DNA from: Thermoplasmata archaeon
GTDB lineage: Archaea; Thermoplasmatota; Thermoplasmata; Lutacidiplasmatales; UBA184
DNA length: 51,418 nt
Reading direction: 5' to 3'
Assembly: GCA_027314165.1 (NCBI GenBank)
Contig: DAHVCH010000017.1
Span: 1-51,418 of the forward strand
Shown piece by piece: positions 1-7,919 of this stretch (position 1 is its first letter; each line of letters opens with the position of its first letter). The position numbers and the translations under genes were made by a program. The notes below the pieces were generated by a model. The model was not told the DNA's origin. It searched no databases and was given only the letters and a program-made list of their open reading frames with translations.

Positions 1-1
1 G

Positions 2-3000
2 GTCGACCTTCGAGTGCTGGCGCCGGACGGCGACTCGATGGGCCGGGTCGCCCGGGTCCTGGGTCTCACCTTCCCCCATGTCTCCGTCCTGGGGAACGCT
101 CCCTGCGCCGCCCCGCGCGCGCACGAGCTGAGGATGTGGAGGTTCGCCCGCGCCCGTCCCTCCTCGGGCCACCACTGGTGGCCGCTCAACATCCCCGAGC
201 AGAACGACCGGTGGATGACCGATTACCAGGAGGCGCTCATCTCGACCCTGGGGGGACCGTCCCTCGATGACGCTGAGGTCCGCGTCCAGCTCCTCGCGCG
301 GAAGGTAGGGGCATGGGAGAGCGGGCTCTTCTCCTCCCGCTACGAGAAGCTCACTCTGGGCCTGCAAGGGCAGCACGACACCCTCTTCAACGGCTCCTGG
401 AAGACCACCCCGACCCCGTTCGACTTGGAGAAGCTCCGGAAGGTCGAGCGGCGACGGGCGAAGGTCCCGTTCCACGTCGAGATCCGAGTGGCGTGGAAGG
501 GCTCGGGCGACCGGAAGGTCCTCGCCGCCCTTCGACCCTGGCTCGCGCAGTGGACGACGCTCAACAACGGGGGAACGTGGCGGTGGCTGGACGAGGTCCG
601 TCCCTGGCCCCTGGTCGCGCCTCACCGGGTCGAGCGATTCTGCAGGGCCTTCGCGGGCGACGACATGGATCGCCACCGGGTGAAGGCCGAGGCGAGGGAC
701 GTCTCGGGGGACGAGCTCGCGACGATGTTCGCGCCCACCTGGAGGAGGGCCCACTCTGCCCTGGCTCCCTCGCCTGTGGAGACGACCCCACGGCGGGGCT
801 CCGCCCCGGCCCGCATCATGGTCGGGCCGGGAGGGAAGCCCATGCCCTACGACTACGAGGAGGATATGGCGTTCCTTGACGAGATGCGGAAGAAGGTGGG
901 GTTGCCCCCCGCCAAGCGCGTGCTTCCCCCTCCGGTCAGGGTCCCGTCCCCCCAGAGCGTTCGACCCACGCCTCCCGCGGTCCCGCACGACCTCCCTGGG
1001 TGGGTCCTCGGCTCGCTCGCGGACGTCGAGCTGAGGCTACCGGGAACCTGGCGGCACATGGGGGTCATCGGAGGGACCGGGACCGGCAAGTCCACCCTCC
1101 TGCTGAACCTCGTGCTCCAAGGAGTCGTCGACCCGGACCCGGGTACCGTCGTGGTCCTGGACCCCACGGGGGCTCTCGTCAGGGACATCAAGGCCCGTCT
1201 CCCGCTCTCCCTCGCCCGCGGGACCGTGGAGTTCGACCCCTCGCAGCTCTTCTTCAGCCAGAAGGGGGAGGAGTGGGTCGCTCCCGGCTTCAACTTCCTA
1301 GACCTTCCCCCCGACGTCCGGGACAGTCCGGCCGCCTTCGACCGGGCGACGAGCGTCGTGATCTCGGACCTCATCCGTTCCATTCACGACGCCTTCGGCA
1401 CGGAGAGCGTCGGGGCCCGGGCGGGGTACTTCATGACCGCCCTGCTCAAGGGCCTCATGAAGCGCCCCGGGACGACACTTCCAGATGTTCGTGACATCAT
1501 CGTGAACAAGGACGCACGAGAGCGCTACACCCGCTGGCTGCCCCCCGGCTCGATCTTCGAGGGGTCCTTCGCGAAGGAGGAACTCCCCAAGTACCGCATC
1601 GAGGATTTCGTCAGTACCCTCGACAAGACCGGGTGGTTCAGCGGTTCCCACGTCCTGAGGGGCGCCCTCTGCCAGCGGGACAGGCCCGCGAGCTTCCGGG
1701 AGTTCCTGAACCACCGGCTGGTCCTCCTGAACGTCTCCCGGGGGCTGGTCGGGGACCAGAACTGCCGCATCCTGGGGTCGGCTTTCCTCTCGATGCTCTG
1801 GTCCGAAAGGCTCGCCCACGGGGAGGGGGCCCCACCTCTGACCCTGGTCATCGACGAGGCGCAGATGTTCGCCGTTCCCTCGCTCTCCCAGATGCTGAGC
1901 GAGGGGCGCAAGTACGGGGTCCGGGTCGTCTTGGCGAACCAGTACTTCGGTCAGCTTCCTGAGAACCTCCGTGCTGCCATGGAGAGCAACCTGAACGTCT
2001 GGTGCTGCTTCAGGACCGGGCCCGAGGACTCGAGGGCGGCCCACAAGGTCACGCAGGCGCGCCAGTGGGAGTACGCCGAGGAGCGGTTCACGTGGCTCCC
2101 CGACCACCAGTTCGTCTGCAACCTGCTCACGCACTCGAACCAGGGGTTCTGGCAGACGGCCCCGCCGCCTCCTGCGAGCCCCGAAGCGCTCGCCTCGGAG
2201 CGACTCATTCGCGAGACGGGACAGAAGGAGTACGCGGCTCGTGAGAGCTCGGGGGAGTCCCCGTTCCTAGTCAACCAGGAAACCCTCGGCCCAGTGTGCT
2301 TCGCGGTCTCGGAGGGTACCCCTCAACGAGAGGACATCGCCGAAGAGCTCGGGATGCCTGCGGGTGAGGTGTTCGCGGCCCTGCGACGAGCCGACGACCT
2401 CGATTACGTCACATGGGACCCGAAGACCAAGGACAACCGGATCACCCCACTCGGGCAGGCGTTCGTGGATGCATGGAACGCCCGGCGAGTGACCGAGTCG
2501 GAGGGGGAACTCCACATGGACCTGCTCGCCCGGGCGGTGGACTACATGCACGTGACGTGGGGTGTCGAGGTCGCGATCACCCCTCAGGGGGCCAATCCCC
2601 GACCCCTACCGGACGGCACGTTCGAGAAGGCAGGGATTGCCTGCAACTTGGAGGTCGAGTGCTCGACCGTGACCACCAAGCGCCCCCAGGTGGCCAAGAA
2701 CCTCAGGAAGGCACGAGATGAGGGGCGCCGGTGCCTCTTCGTGGTCCGGTCGATGGAGTTCGCGGACCGGCTCGTCCAAGTAGTGGGGGAGCTCGCCCCG
2801 GAGGCCAAGCTCGCTGCGGATTACGCCGTCCTCTATGGTACGGAGAGGCGGTTCACCGTCCTACCCCGGGGCATCTCCGCGGATGGGTTCCCGTTCGTTC
2901 CCACCGTCTCCGCGAACGCGCTCGCGGGCCCATCAAAGGATCTACTGGGACAAGACCCAACCTCCAGAATCCCCGAAGTGGCCATGATAGGGGCGGAAGC

Positions 3001-3310
3001 TTCGGACCTGGAGCTAGTCGCGGATTCGGTCAAAGCACTCGTCGGACGGGGAAAGACCATAGTCACCGGGGAGGAAATTCTTGAGGTCATCCCGAAGTCG
3101 GAACGCGGACGATTCACGAAGCGCAAGGACGGCAGCCTCACAGCCAAGCTTGCCAACAACCTCCACAAATTGGGCATCTTTGGGAAGAAGGAGCACGACA
3201 CGGAGACCGGCAATGCGGTCATGTTTTACTTCCTCCCCCGAACCACCGCTGCTGAGACCGCCCAGGAATGCGCGACTCCGGTCGCTCCCCCTACGCTGAA
3301 GGAGGCGTGA
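2..3310 (+). CDS. TraG/VirD4-like (HerA-superfamily) coupling ATPase with C-terminal winged-helix and nuclease/relaxase-like region, 5' possibly partial
   Basis: Large P-loop ATPase of the kind that drives DNA transfer or packaging in conjugative elements. Numbering from the first available start (GTG at 14), a 270-residue N-terminal region precedes Walker A (GGTGTGKST, near residue 355), Walker B with the VIDEAQ motif near 615 and an SEGRKYG...ANQYFGQL segment typical of the type IV coupling/HerA family. After about residue 740 come a winged-helix segment (REDIAEELGMPAGEV) and a module with PDG near 867 followed by LEVECST near 880, which looks like a PD...ExE nuclease core similar to Replic_Relax-type relaxases. 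A last helix-turn-helix-like segment lies at about 1000-1080. The frame is open to the window edge, so the true start may lie upstream. The ATPase call is firm; the nuclease/relaxase call is inference. Confidence 0.8.
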   Translation, partial: VDLRVLAPDGDSMGRVARVLGLTFPHVSVLGNAPCAAPRAHELRMWRFARARPSSGHHWWPLNIPEQNDRWMTDYQEALISTLGGPSLDDAEVRVQLLARKVGAWESGLFSSRYEKLTLGLQGQHDTLFNGSWKTTPTPFDLEKLRKVERRRAKVPFHVEIRVAWKGSGDRKVLAALRPWLAQWTTLNNGGTWRWLDEVRPWPLVAPHRVERFCRAFAGDDMDRHRVKAEARDVSGDELATMFAPTWRRAHSALAPSPVETTPRRGSAPARIMVGPGGKPMPYDYEEDMAFLDEMRKKVGLPPAKRVLPPPVRVPSPQSVRPTPPAVPHDLPGWVLGSLADVELRLPGTWRHMGVIGGTGTGKSTLLLNLVLQGVVDPDPGTVVVLDPTGALVRDIKARLPLSLARGTVEFDPSQLFFSQKGEEWVAPGFNFLDLPPDVRDSPAAFDRATSVVISDLIRSIHDAFGTESVGARAGYFMTALLKGLMKRPGTTLPDVRDIIVNKDARERYTRWLPPGSIFEGSFAKEELPKYRIEDFVSTLDKTGWFSGSHVLRGALCQRDRPASFREFLNHRLVLLNVSRGLVGDQNCRILGSAFLSMLWSERLAHGEGAPPLTLVIDEAQMFAVPSLSQMLSEGRKYGVRVVLANQYFGQLPENLRAAMESNLNVWCCFRTGPEDSRAAHKVTQARQWEYAEERFTWLPDHQFVCNLLTHSNQGFWQTAPPPPASPEALASERLIRETGQKEYAARESSGESPFLVNQETLGPVCFAVSEGTPQREDIAEELGMPAGEVFAALRRADDLDYVTWDPKTKDNRITPLGQAFVDAWNARRVTESEGELHMDLLARAVDYMHVTWGVEVAITPQGANPRPLPDGTFEKAGIACNLEVECSTVTTKRPQVAKNLRKARDEGRRCLFVVRSMEFADRLVQVVGELAPEAKLAADYAVLYGTERRFTVLPRGISADGFPFVPTVSANALAGPSKDLLGQDPTSRIPEVAMIGAEASDLELVADSVKALVGRGKTIVTGEEILEVIPKSERGRFTKRKDGSLTAKLANNLHKLGIFGKKEHDTETGNAVMFYFLPRTTAAETAQECATPVAPPTLKEA

Positions 3311-3312
3311 CC

Positions 3313-3534
3313 ATGGCTGCCGCTGCCCTCGAAGCCCCCACGCTCCATTCTTTGGGGCCCCCCGCACATACGAGGACGGTCAGCCTTCGGCGCTTGAAGG
3401 CGATTGCAGAAAGGATGGGCCCCCGGCACCCGCTTCGACTGGTCCTCCTCTCCGAGCCCGACGAGGTCCCATGGGAGGAGTACGCCAGCAAGTCAGAGAT
3501 CTGGTTCCGTCTGCTCACTCTGAAGGAGGATTGA
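3313..3534 (+). CDS. Hypothetical protein, 73 aa, element cargo
   Basis: Small ORF starting 2 bases after the stop of the ATPase gene. I chose ATG 3313 because a ribosome binding site (AAGGAGG) sits about 7 bases upstream inside the ATPase C-terminus, suggesting translational coupling. The product is basic in its first half (TVSLRRLKAIAERMG) and acidic/aromatic at the end; there is no membrane span, zinc motif or recognised domain. It overlaps the 3' end of the convergent integrase gene by 20 bases. It could be an accessory DNA-binding or processing factor of the element, but nothing in the sequence proves a function. Confidence 0.55.
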   Translation: MAAAALEAPTLHSLGPPAHTRTVSLRRLKAIAERMGPRHPLRLVLLSEPDEVPWEEYASKSEIWFRLLTLKED

Positions 3535-4948
3535 GCACGACCCTCTTGTTCCCCACGAATTGGGTGTGCACCGTCCAGCCCTCAGCCACCCATTGGTCGA
3601 CCTCGGACTCCGAGACCACTTTCTGACCCCTGGGTGATGCTGGTCGCGGGGTCGGGGCCGGACCCTTTGGGGGGGCCCCGGCCCAAAACTCCGTCCGCTT
3701 GTTCGCGACCAGCTCGTGGAATTTCTCACTCGTCAGCTCTGCCAGGTCGATGGACTTCAGTTCCTCCTCACTGTACCCAAGGTCGAGGAGAAGCCCCTTG
3801 CGCATCTCAGTGAATACGTCGTCCCCGCCCCGTGTTTGCACCGTGTTCAAGTAGGGCTCTGCGCGCTTGTAGGCTGCGCGCGCCTCCTTGAGGAGGTCGG
3901 GACCCCATGTCTTCCCGACGTTGTAGCGTGCTGCGATGCCGCCGTCGTGCCCGAGCAAGGCCTCGCGGAGGTCGCGGGTGATCTTCCCCCCGCCCTCGGC
4001 CATCAGAAGGCGCGTGCTGCAATAGGAGCGGAGCACGTAGGGACGCCAGCGGACCCCCTTGGGGGCGGACTCCGCCAACGCATCGTGGACCTCCTTGACT
4101 AGGGTGTTGGTCGTGAGGAAAGGGGAGTCGCCCGCCGCGCGAGTCTTGATCTTCAGGGCCATCCCCCGCAGAGGCCTCACGGCGATCACCGGTGAGTCCG
4201 GAGCCAGCTCCTCGCCCTCCTTCTGCCGGACGTCAAGATAGGCCAAGAAAGCCGAGGCGAGCTGGGCGGATCCGAAAGTGGTGTACGCCACGCGGGTCTT
4301 GCTCAGGCTCGCGGGGACACGAATGACAAAGGGGGAGTTCGAGAACGCGGGCGTCTTGGCAATCTCCAGGTCAGGGAGGTCTCGAAGCCTAAGCCCGCTC
4401 GACGCTTGGTAGGCGGCGAGCACCCCTGGGCGAACCCCTGCGTGAGCCATGAAGAGGGCGATGACCCGCCCCCGCATGCTCATCCCGTCCAAGCACCGAC
4501 CGAACTCCTCGGGGCTCGGGATCCGTTCATTGACCAAGCTCTCCCCCTTGATCGGAGACAGCGAGGGGAAGCCGTCGAAAGCGACCCGATGGAACTTGAG
4601 GTAGGCCTTGAGTCCTTCAACAAACTTGGCGATGTAGCTATCGAGCTTTCCCTCCTGCTTGAGCTTCGCCGCATCGCGTACCAGCAGGTCCCTCAACTTG
4701 TCGGGGTCCTTCTGGGCGAGTTGGACAACCTGCTCTGAGTTGAGCTCGAGCCTCTCAAGGAGGAAGCCAAACTGGCGCAGGTATTGGTCGGCAGAAAGTT
4801 GAGAGCGAAGCGACCGGCTCTCCCACCAGGAGCGGACCTTGGGATTCTCCAGGAGGAGCTGGTGGCGACCGAGAACTCGGGACCGAACCTTGCGTTGGCG
4901 AGACTCCCCCTTGGTCAGCCCGGCGACACGTTTCGGAGAGTTTGCCAT
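3515..4948 (-). CDS. Tyrosine recombinase / integrase
   Basis: Site-specific recombinase of 477 residues that would catalyse integration and excision at the neighbouring tRNA. The catalytic set is recognisable: first Arg in MAHAGVRPG (around residue 170), second Arg in RPYVLRSY (around 306), His in LLGHDG (around 332) and the nucleophile candidate Tyr in IAARYN (around 341). The canonical HxxR is YVLR here, a substitution common in archaeal integrases. About 130 further residues follow the Tyr, ending in a Pro-rich stretch and a short tail (SEVDQWVAEGWTVHTQ), longer than a minimal integrase. A TATA-like TTCAAATAC at 4972-4980 lies about 27 bases before ATG 4948, so the mRNA is probably leaderless. 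The gene points away from the tRNA and converges with the ATPase/small ORF unit. Confidence 0.9.
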   Translation of the reverse strand: MANSPKRVAGLTKGESRQRKVRSRVLGRHQLLLENPKVRSWWESRSLRSQLSADQYLRQFGFLLERLELNSEQVVQLAQKDPDKLRDLLVRDAAKLKQEGKLDSYIAKFVEGLKAYLKFHRVAFDGFPSLSPIKGESLVNERIPSPEEFGRCLDGMSMRGRVIALFMAHAGVRPGVLAAYQASSGLRLRDLPDLEIAKTPAFSNSPFVIRVPASLSKTRVAYTTFGSAQLASAFLAYLDVRQKEGEELAPDSPVIAVRPLRGMALKIKTRAAGDSPFLTTNTLVKEVHDALAESAPKGVRWRPYVLRSYCSTRLLMAEGGGKITRDLREALLGHDGGIAARYNVGKTWGPDLLKEARAAYKRAEPYLNTVQTRGGDDVFTEMRKGLLLDLGYSEEELKSIDLAELTSEKFHELVANKRTEFWAGAPPKGPAPTPRPASPRGQKVVSESEVDQWVAEGWTVHTQFVGNKRVVLNPPSE

Positions 4949-4971
4949 CGGTCAGAGGAGGGGCAAATTGA

Positions 4972-4980
4972 GTATTTGAA
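4972..4980 (-). promoter_or_regulatory. TATA box of integrase gene
   Basis: Minus strand reads TTCAAATAC, centred about 28 bases before ATG 4948. The same sequence precedes the initiator tRNA and grpE in this window. Confidence 0.5.
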
Positions 4981-4993
4981 TAGTGGGGGATAA

Positions 4994-5038
4994 TAGCGGG
5001 GCATGGATTTGAACCATGGATCTACGGGTTATGAGCCC
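4994..5038 (-). other. Putative attachment site (tRNA 3' half)
   Basis: The 3' half of the initiator tRNA-Met gene faces the integrase. By analogy with other tRNA-integrated archaeal elements this is where the core sequence duplicated on integration should lie. No second copy is visible in the window, so this is inferred from position only. Confidence 0.3.
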
Positions 5039-5068
5039 GTCGGGATGACCTGACTACCCTACCCCGCT
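4994..5068 (-). tRNA. Initiator tRNA-Met (CAT)
   Basis: A 75-nt cloverleaf on the minus strand: 7-bp acceptor stem AGCGGGG/CCCCGCT, D arm, anticodon arm GGG-CTCATAA-CCC with anticodon CAT, T arm containing GGTTCAAATCC, discriminator A. Two features mark it as the initiator rather than an elongator: the A1:U72 terminal pair and three consecutive G:C pairs in the anticodon stem. CCA is not encoded and there is no intron. A TATA-like TTCAAATAC lies at 5095-5103. The 3' end abuts the integrase gene of the element to the left. Confidence 0.95.
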
Positions 5069-5094
5069 ATCGTGAGCGCGGCCATCGGGGGGCC

Positions 5095-5103
5095 GTATTT
5101 GAA
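5095..5103 (-). promoter_or_regulatory. TATA box of initiator tRNA gene
   Basis: TTCAAATAC on the minus strand, centred 31 bases upstream of the mature tRNA 5' end at 5068; compatible with a short 5' leader removed by RNase P. Confidence 0.45.
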
Positions 5104-5150
5104 GCTGCTAGCGTCTCCGAAGCCGCCGTCCGCCCCGAACCGTCCGACGG

Positions 5151-5570
5151 TCAGGCGCGGCGTTTCTTCTTGTCGCGGACAGCGGGGTCCCCGATGAACT
5201 CCAGCCAGACCCCGTCGGGGTCCGACACGTAGACCAGCCACTCGCGGGGCTCGTTCACACGGGCCACCACCTTGCCACCGTGCCGGCATGCGAGCTTCGC
5301 CCACGCTTCCGGGTCCTCGACCCGGAAGCCGAGATGGTCCAGCTCGGACCCGTGCTTGTACGGGCTGCGGAACCGGTTGCCCCGAGGATACCAGTTCAGT
5401 TCGAGGCGGGGGACCTGGTGGTCAAGCCGCAGATGAACCCACACACCACCATGCCCCATCGTCCCCCGGAAGAGGATCCGGAACCCGAGCGCGCGATAGA
5501 ACTTCAACGACCGAGCTAGGTCGCGGACCTCGATGCCGGTGTACCTGAAGATGAGCTTCCCGCGGGCCAT
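5151..5570 (-). CDS. VOC-superfamily (glyoxalase/dioxygenase-like) protein
   Basis: A 139-residue vicinal-oxygen-chelate fold protein: N-terminal YTGIEVRDLARSLKFY repeat, central LELNWYPRG strand, second repeat LDHLGFRVEDPEAW and the closing WLVYVSDPDGVWLEFIG strand typical of lactoylglutathione lyase relatives. Three metal-ligand positions are kept (Glu in LELN, His in LDHLG, Glu in WLEFIG); the first, usually His or Gln, is Tyr here, so metal binding and substrate may differ from glyoxalase I. I chose ATG 5570 over an upstream in-frame start because the minus-strand TATA-like CCAAATAGA at 5594-5602 places transcription start at about 5572 (leaderless). It stands alone between the tRNA and the HAD gene; the substrate cannot be inferred. 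Confidence 0.8.
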   Translation of the reverse strand: MARGKLIFRYTGIEVRDLARSLKFYRALGFRILFRGTMGHGGVWVHLRLDHQVPRLELNWYPRGNRFRSPYKHGSELDHLGFRVEDPEAWAKLACRHGGKVVARVNEPREWLVYVSDPDGVWLEFIGDPAVRDKKKRRA

Positions 5571-5669
5571 AGGTACGCAAGGAGGAGACCCGTCTATTTG
5601 GTCCTCCCCTGCCGGAAGTTCTTCGCTCCCCACCCGCCGGAGGGACCCGCGCTGCGCCCAGGAGCCTTC

Positions 5670-6434
5670 TCAGAAGAGCGCAGAGGCGTCCGTGAGGTGG
5701 TCGAGGCACGGGACCAACGTACCTGAGGGCGGAAGGACGGGTGGGCCCTCCTCCGGGTTCCAATACCGGCCCCAGAGCCCCCGATAGAGCGCGGCTTGCA
5801 TCCCGGCTCCCTCCGCGCCCACGACATCTCGGTCCCATCGATCCCCGATGTGGAGCACGCGCGAGGGCTCCACGTTCAGACGGCGCGCCCCCTCGAGGAA
5901 AAGTCGCGGGTCCGGCTTGCGCGCGCTCAGGTCGCACGAGGTCACGGCCTCCCGGATGGGAAGGCCCCACCCCTCGGTCAGGAACGCCTTCCACGTCCGG
6001 CCGGAGCGAGACGTGTTCGAGGTGACGACGACCGGGATGCCGCGTTCGGCGACGCTCTGCGCGAGCCTCCTGGCCTCGGGGTTCAGCTGAGGCGGATGCT
6101 CTCGCAGCCCTGCGCTCGAATACCGTTCCGCCAGGTCCTCCAGGACCCCTTCGGGCCGCGCCCCGAGCTCCGCCAGGACCTCCCGGAGCAGGTCGACGTT
6201 CGGCAGACTGCTGGCGAGCAACCCCTTCTGCCCCCAACGCGAGAGCACCCTCTCACGCGCCCCGGCGACCTCCTCGAAGGTGAACGGTGCCCCGGAAGGG
6301 CGGTGGATCCCGGCGACGAGCGCGCCGACCCTGGCGGCGGTCTGGGCCGCAAGGATCTCCCGAGTGTCCCAGAAGACCGTCTCCCCGAGGTCGAGGGAGA
6401 GGACCGTCGGCCTTTCGCTCATCGCCCTCACCAT
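5670..6434 (-). CDS. HAD-superfamily hydrolase
   Basis: A 254-residue haloacid-dehalogenase-type phosphatase/hydrolase. Motif I is SLDLGET near residue 15, with the nucleophile Asp present but Gly-Glu where phosphatases usually have a second Asp (DxDxT). An alpha-helical cap follows; motif II is VVTSNTS, motif III the Lys in SARKPDPRLF and motif IV GDRWDRDVVGA. The order resembles 2-haloacid dehalogenase/phosphoglycolate-phosphatase relatives. Loss of the second motif I Asp (the usual acid/base in phosphatases) suggests a dehalogenase-like or altered chemistry, which is inference. ATG 6434 is preceded by GGAGG at 9 bases; ATG 6422 is an alternative. Confidence 0.85.
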   Translation of the reverse strand: MVRAMSERPTVLSLDLGETVFWDTREILAAQTAARVGALVAGIHRPSGAPFTFEEVAGARERVLSRWGQKGLLASSLPNVDLLREVLAELGARPEGVLEDLAERYSSAGLREHPPQLNPEARRLAQSVAERGIPVVVTSNTSRSGRTWKAFLTEGWGLPIREAVTSCDLSARKPDPRLFLEGARRLNVEPSRVLHIGDRWDRDVVGAEGAGMQAALYRGLWGRYWNPEEGPPVLPPSGTLVPCLDHLTDASALF

Positions 6435-6575
6435 CTCCCCGACCCTCCTAAAGCACGCGAGGGGGCGGTCGGCGCGTAAAGCCGCCGATCCTTGACGTCC
6501 GAGACCGAGGCCTTGCTAACGCGCCCCGAGGGCTTCCGAGGGCCGGAGGGCGGACCTGGGCCAGGGTTGCGAAAG

Positions 6576-6648
6576 AGCCGCGGGAGGGATTTGAACCCTC
6601 GGCCTGCTCCTTACCAAGGAGCCGCTCTACCAGCTGAGCCACCGCGGC
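6576..6648 (-). tRNA. tRNA-Thr (GGT)
   Basis: A 73-nt cloverleaf on the minus strand: acceptor GCCGCGG/CCGCGGC, D arm CTCAGCTGGTAGAG, anticodon arm GCTCC-TTGGTAA-GGAGC with anticodon GGT (reads ACC/ACU), T arm GGGTTCAAATCCC, discriminator T. No intron and no encoded CCA. A 14-bp perfect palindrome lies directly upstream at 6650-6663. Confidence 0.96.
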
Positions 6649-6727
6649 ACGCCCGATCGGGCGGCTCCGCGTACGAGAGGGAGTAGATTACCTTCGCCCC
6701 CCGGGCCGGGGTCGCGACCGGCGGCGC

Positions 6728-7900
6728 TCAGCGGCGCGCGTCCTCTTCGGAGGGCGGCCGGGGACGGCTGTACCGCAGCATCGGGGAGTCCCGGAGCGCG
6801 GCCGAGGTGAGCGTGCGGTAGCTGTCCGTGGCGCTCCGCATGAGCGCGAAGAACGTCTCGAACGCCCGTTGCCCGGCGTCCCGGTAGGCCTCGGCCATGG
6901 CCATGACGTCGTACGGGCCCTTCATCGTCAGCAGGCTCGGTCCCTTCGGCGGGGAGGGGCCGGTGCTCTTCTGGTAGGCCAGGACCTTCGCGCTCTCCAG
7001 AGGGTTGCCCGGGCTCTCCCAGGGGAACTCGGCCCTTCGACGCGTCCAGTCCCGCTGATCCGGGAACGAGGCGGGGCGCTTCTCCAAGAAGGCCCTCATC
7101 CCCTCCTTCTGGTCCGCGGTCTCGAACAGCAGACCCCAGAGCTCGCGCTCATATTCGAGCCCCATGAGGCGGCTCGCGTCGGAGGCCTGGTTCACCGCGT
7201 ACTTGCACGCCGCGAGGGCGACCGCGGGCTTGGTGGCGAGCTTCTGGCCGAGCGCGACCGCCTCGTCCAGGAGCTGCGCCTTCGGAACGATCCGGTGGAT
7301 GAGCCCGTCCTGCAGCGCCTTCTCGGCGGGGACCTTCTCGCCCGTCATGATCCAGTACCGTGCATGCGCGGCGCCGATGGCGCGGGTGAGACGGCGGGAG
7401 CCTCCCCAGCCGGGGATGACCCCGATGTTGATCTCGGGCTGGCCGAAGACCGCGTCCTCGGAGGCGATGATGAAGTCGCAGGCCTGGGAGATCTCCGAGC
7501 CGCCGCCGAGACAGTAGCCGTGGACCGCGGCGATCACGGGGAGCGGCGAGCGCTCGAGCAGGTTCGCGACGGCCTGCCCCTTGGCAGAGTGCCGGGAGGC
7601 CTCCTCCCGGTCCATCTTCACCATCTCCTTGATGTCCGCGCCGCCGGAGAACGCACGCTCACCACCGCCGGTAAGCACGAGCGCCCGGACCGTGGGGTCG
7701 TCGGTGAGCTCGAGGATCCTGCCCGCGAGCTCCTCCAGCACGGGCGTCGTGAAGATGTTCATGGGAGGGTTGTTGAGCGTCATGATGGCGACCGGCCCAC
7801 GCCGCTCCACCAGGACGAGGGGGCCCTCGGGGGCCTCCGTGGGGGGGGCGGACCTGCTCGGCGTCACGGACTGCGCTGCGCGGCGTCTTGCTGCGGCCAT
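6728..7900 (-). CDS. Enoyl-CoA hydratase/isomerase (crotonase) with C-terminal phasin-like extension
   Basis: Last gene of the PHA operon, 19 bases after phaC with a GAGG site 5 bases before ATG 7900. Residues about 25-275 form a crotonase domain: oxyanion-hole segment AFSGGADIKEM, then GYCLGGGSEI and FGQPEINIGVIPGWGG. Both catalytic glutamates of enoyl-CoA hydratases are kept (GGGSE and GQPE), so hydration of enoyl-CoA or dehydration of 3-hydroxyacyl-CoA is likely. About 115 extra residues follow: a Pro-rich linker, then an amphipathic helix-rich part (AMAEAYRDAGQRAFETFFAL) that resembles phasin helices. The tail could tether the enzyme to PHA granules and couple beta-oxidation intermediates to polymer synthesis; the tail function is inference. 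Confidence 0.88.
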   Translation of the reverse strand: MAAARRRAAQSVTPSRSAPPTEAPEGPLVLVERRGPVAIMTLNNPPMNIFTTPVLEELAGRILELTDDPTVRALVLTGGGERAFSGGADIKEMVKMDREEASRHSAKGQAVANLLERSPLPVIAAVHGYCLGGGSEISQACDFIIASEDAVFGQPEINIGVIPGWGGSRRLTRAIGAAHARYWIMTGEKVPAEKALQDGLIHRIVPKAQLLDEAVALGQKLATKPAVALAACKYAVNQASDASRLMGLEYERELWGLLFETADQKEGMRAFLEKRPASFPDQRDWTRRRAEFPWESPGNPLESAKVLAYQKSTGPSPPKGPSLLTMKGPYDVMAMAEAYRDAGQRAFETFFALMRSATDSYRTLTSAALRDSPMLRYSRPRPPSEEDARR

Positions 7901-7919
7901 GTTTCCTCACACTTGTCGG

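Larger units (their letters stand above)
1..4993. mobile_element. Right end of an integrated conjugative-type element (left end outside window)
   Basis: A coupling-type ATPase gene, a small ORF and a tyrosine integrase gene lie next to one another, and the integrase start is only 45 bases from the 3' end of the initiator tRNA-Met gene. Integrases beside the 3' end of a tRNA gene are the classic layout of archaeal integrative elements that use the tRNA 3' half as attachment site. The element must extend left of the window because the ATPase frame is open at the left edge. Gene content and tRNA adjacency are seen; integration and mobility are inferred. The second attachment copy is not in the window, so the boundaries are provisional. 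Confidence 0.6.
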
